DNA of 64,000 bases from Bacillus sp. ISL-34 (lineage in GTDB: Bacteria; Bacillota; Bacilli; Bacillales; DSM-1321): NCBI RefSeq assembly GCF_018613325.1, contig NZ_JAGGQJ010000018.1, positions 62,001 through 126,000 on the forward strand, read 5' to 3'. The notes beneath the pieces are model-generated. The model did not search any database. It was not told where the DNA came from and saw nothing but the letters and a program-made list of their open reading frames with translations. This document shows, one piece after another, positions 63,875-64,000 of this stretch. Numbering within the stretch: position 1 is the first letter of the stretch; the number at the start of each line of letters is the position of its first letter. Position numbers and translations under genes: made by a program.

Positions 63875-64000
63875 TTTTGTCCACTCCTCTTAATTTATGG
63901 ATAAATTGCTTTAACATTATCTTACATGTTATTGGAAGGGATTGTAAGTTGTTGTTTTGATTTTTGGCCAAAATGTTCCATTGGCGGAAATCGATTAAGC

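Overview
The window is chromosomal DNA of a spore-forming member of the Bacillaceae. Gene content, gene order and protein sequences look most like Peribacillus (the former Bacillus simplex group). The signs are strong GGAGG-type ribosome binding sites, ATG/GTG/TTG starts, many homologues of Bacillus subtilis genes (yojNO, yeeI, pdaC, sigV-rsiV, glcU-gdh, yxlEFG, yxdLM-yxeA, tcyABC, yjgB) and moderate-to-low GC. This species assignment is inferred from reading alone.

Layout. 0-7 kb: the end of a BrnQ carrier, a repeat element, the MoxR/VWA pair yojN-yojO, a small RCK_C membrane protein, an SDR oxidoreductase and a YfcC-type carrier. 7.2-14.6 kb: a compact ethanolamine operon, eutW-eutV-eutH-eutA-eutB-eutC. 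It has a consensus sigma-A promoter in front and a probable ANTAR antitermination leader before eutH, but no microcompartment or acetaldehyde-processing genes. 14.8-19.7 kb: a DUF4261 gene, yeeI, and the lysozyme-stress genes sigV-rsiV facing pdaC, with two matching ECF promoters in the shared gap. 20-27.6 kb: a POT peptide transporter, the glcU-gdh pair, a thioredoxin-like gene, and an HTH regulator divergent from a YxlEFG-like ABC system with a 30-bp perfect palindrome between them. 28-31.2 kb: a permease and a small islet of short, partly broken genes. 31.4-38.3 kb: a C45 peptidase, a DUF3817 protein, and a Bce/Yxd-type peptide-antibiotic ABC module facing a two-component system. 38.7-49 kb: an MFS pump, the tcyABC cystine importer, a secreted PHP-domain protein, YjgB, DinB, GNAT, an epimerase and an aminotransferase, with several very small genes between them. 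49.4-55 kb: an orphan holin, an NlpC/P60 protein lacking all its catalytic residues, a repeat element with a dead IS1182-type transposase, DUF2157/GDYXXLXY, and a PadR-DUF1700-DUF4097 operon. 55-64 kb: a PAS-GGDEF protein, an MFS protein, a 1556-residue membrane protein with an exact 115-residue internal repeat, and a secreted or anchored protein with a Ser/Cys tail.

How the parts work together. EutW/EutV would sense ethanolamine and let transcription pass into eutHABC; EutH imports it, EutBC split it to acetaldehyde and ammonia, and EutA reactivates the lyase. SigV, RsiV and PdaC would form one lysozyme response unit, because both divergent promoters share the same AAAC-N17-CGTC signature. 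Three loci (0.35, 14.6 and 50.4 kb), plus a solo end at 62.7 kb, carry one family of noncoding element. At each complete locus it is bracketed by two copies of that locus's own terminator hairpin, which suggests an element that inserts into terminators and duplicates them. This is the most unusual structural pattern in the window.
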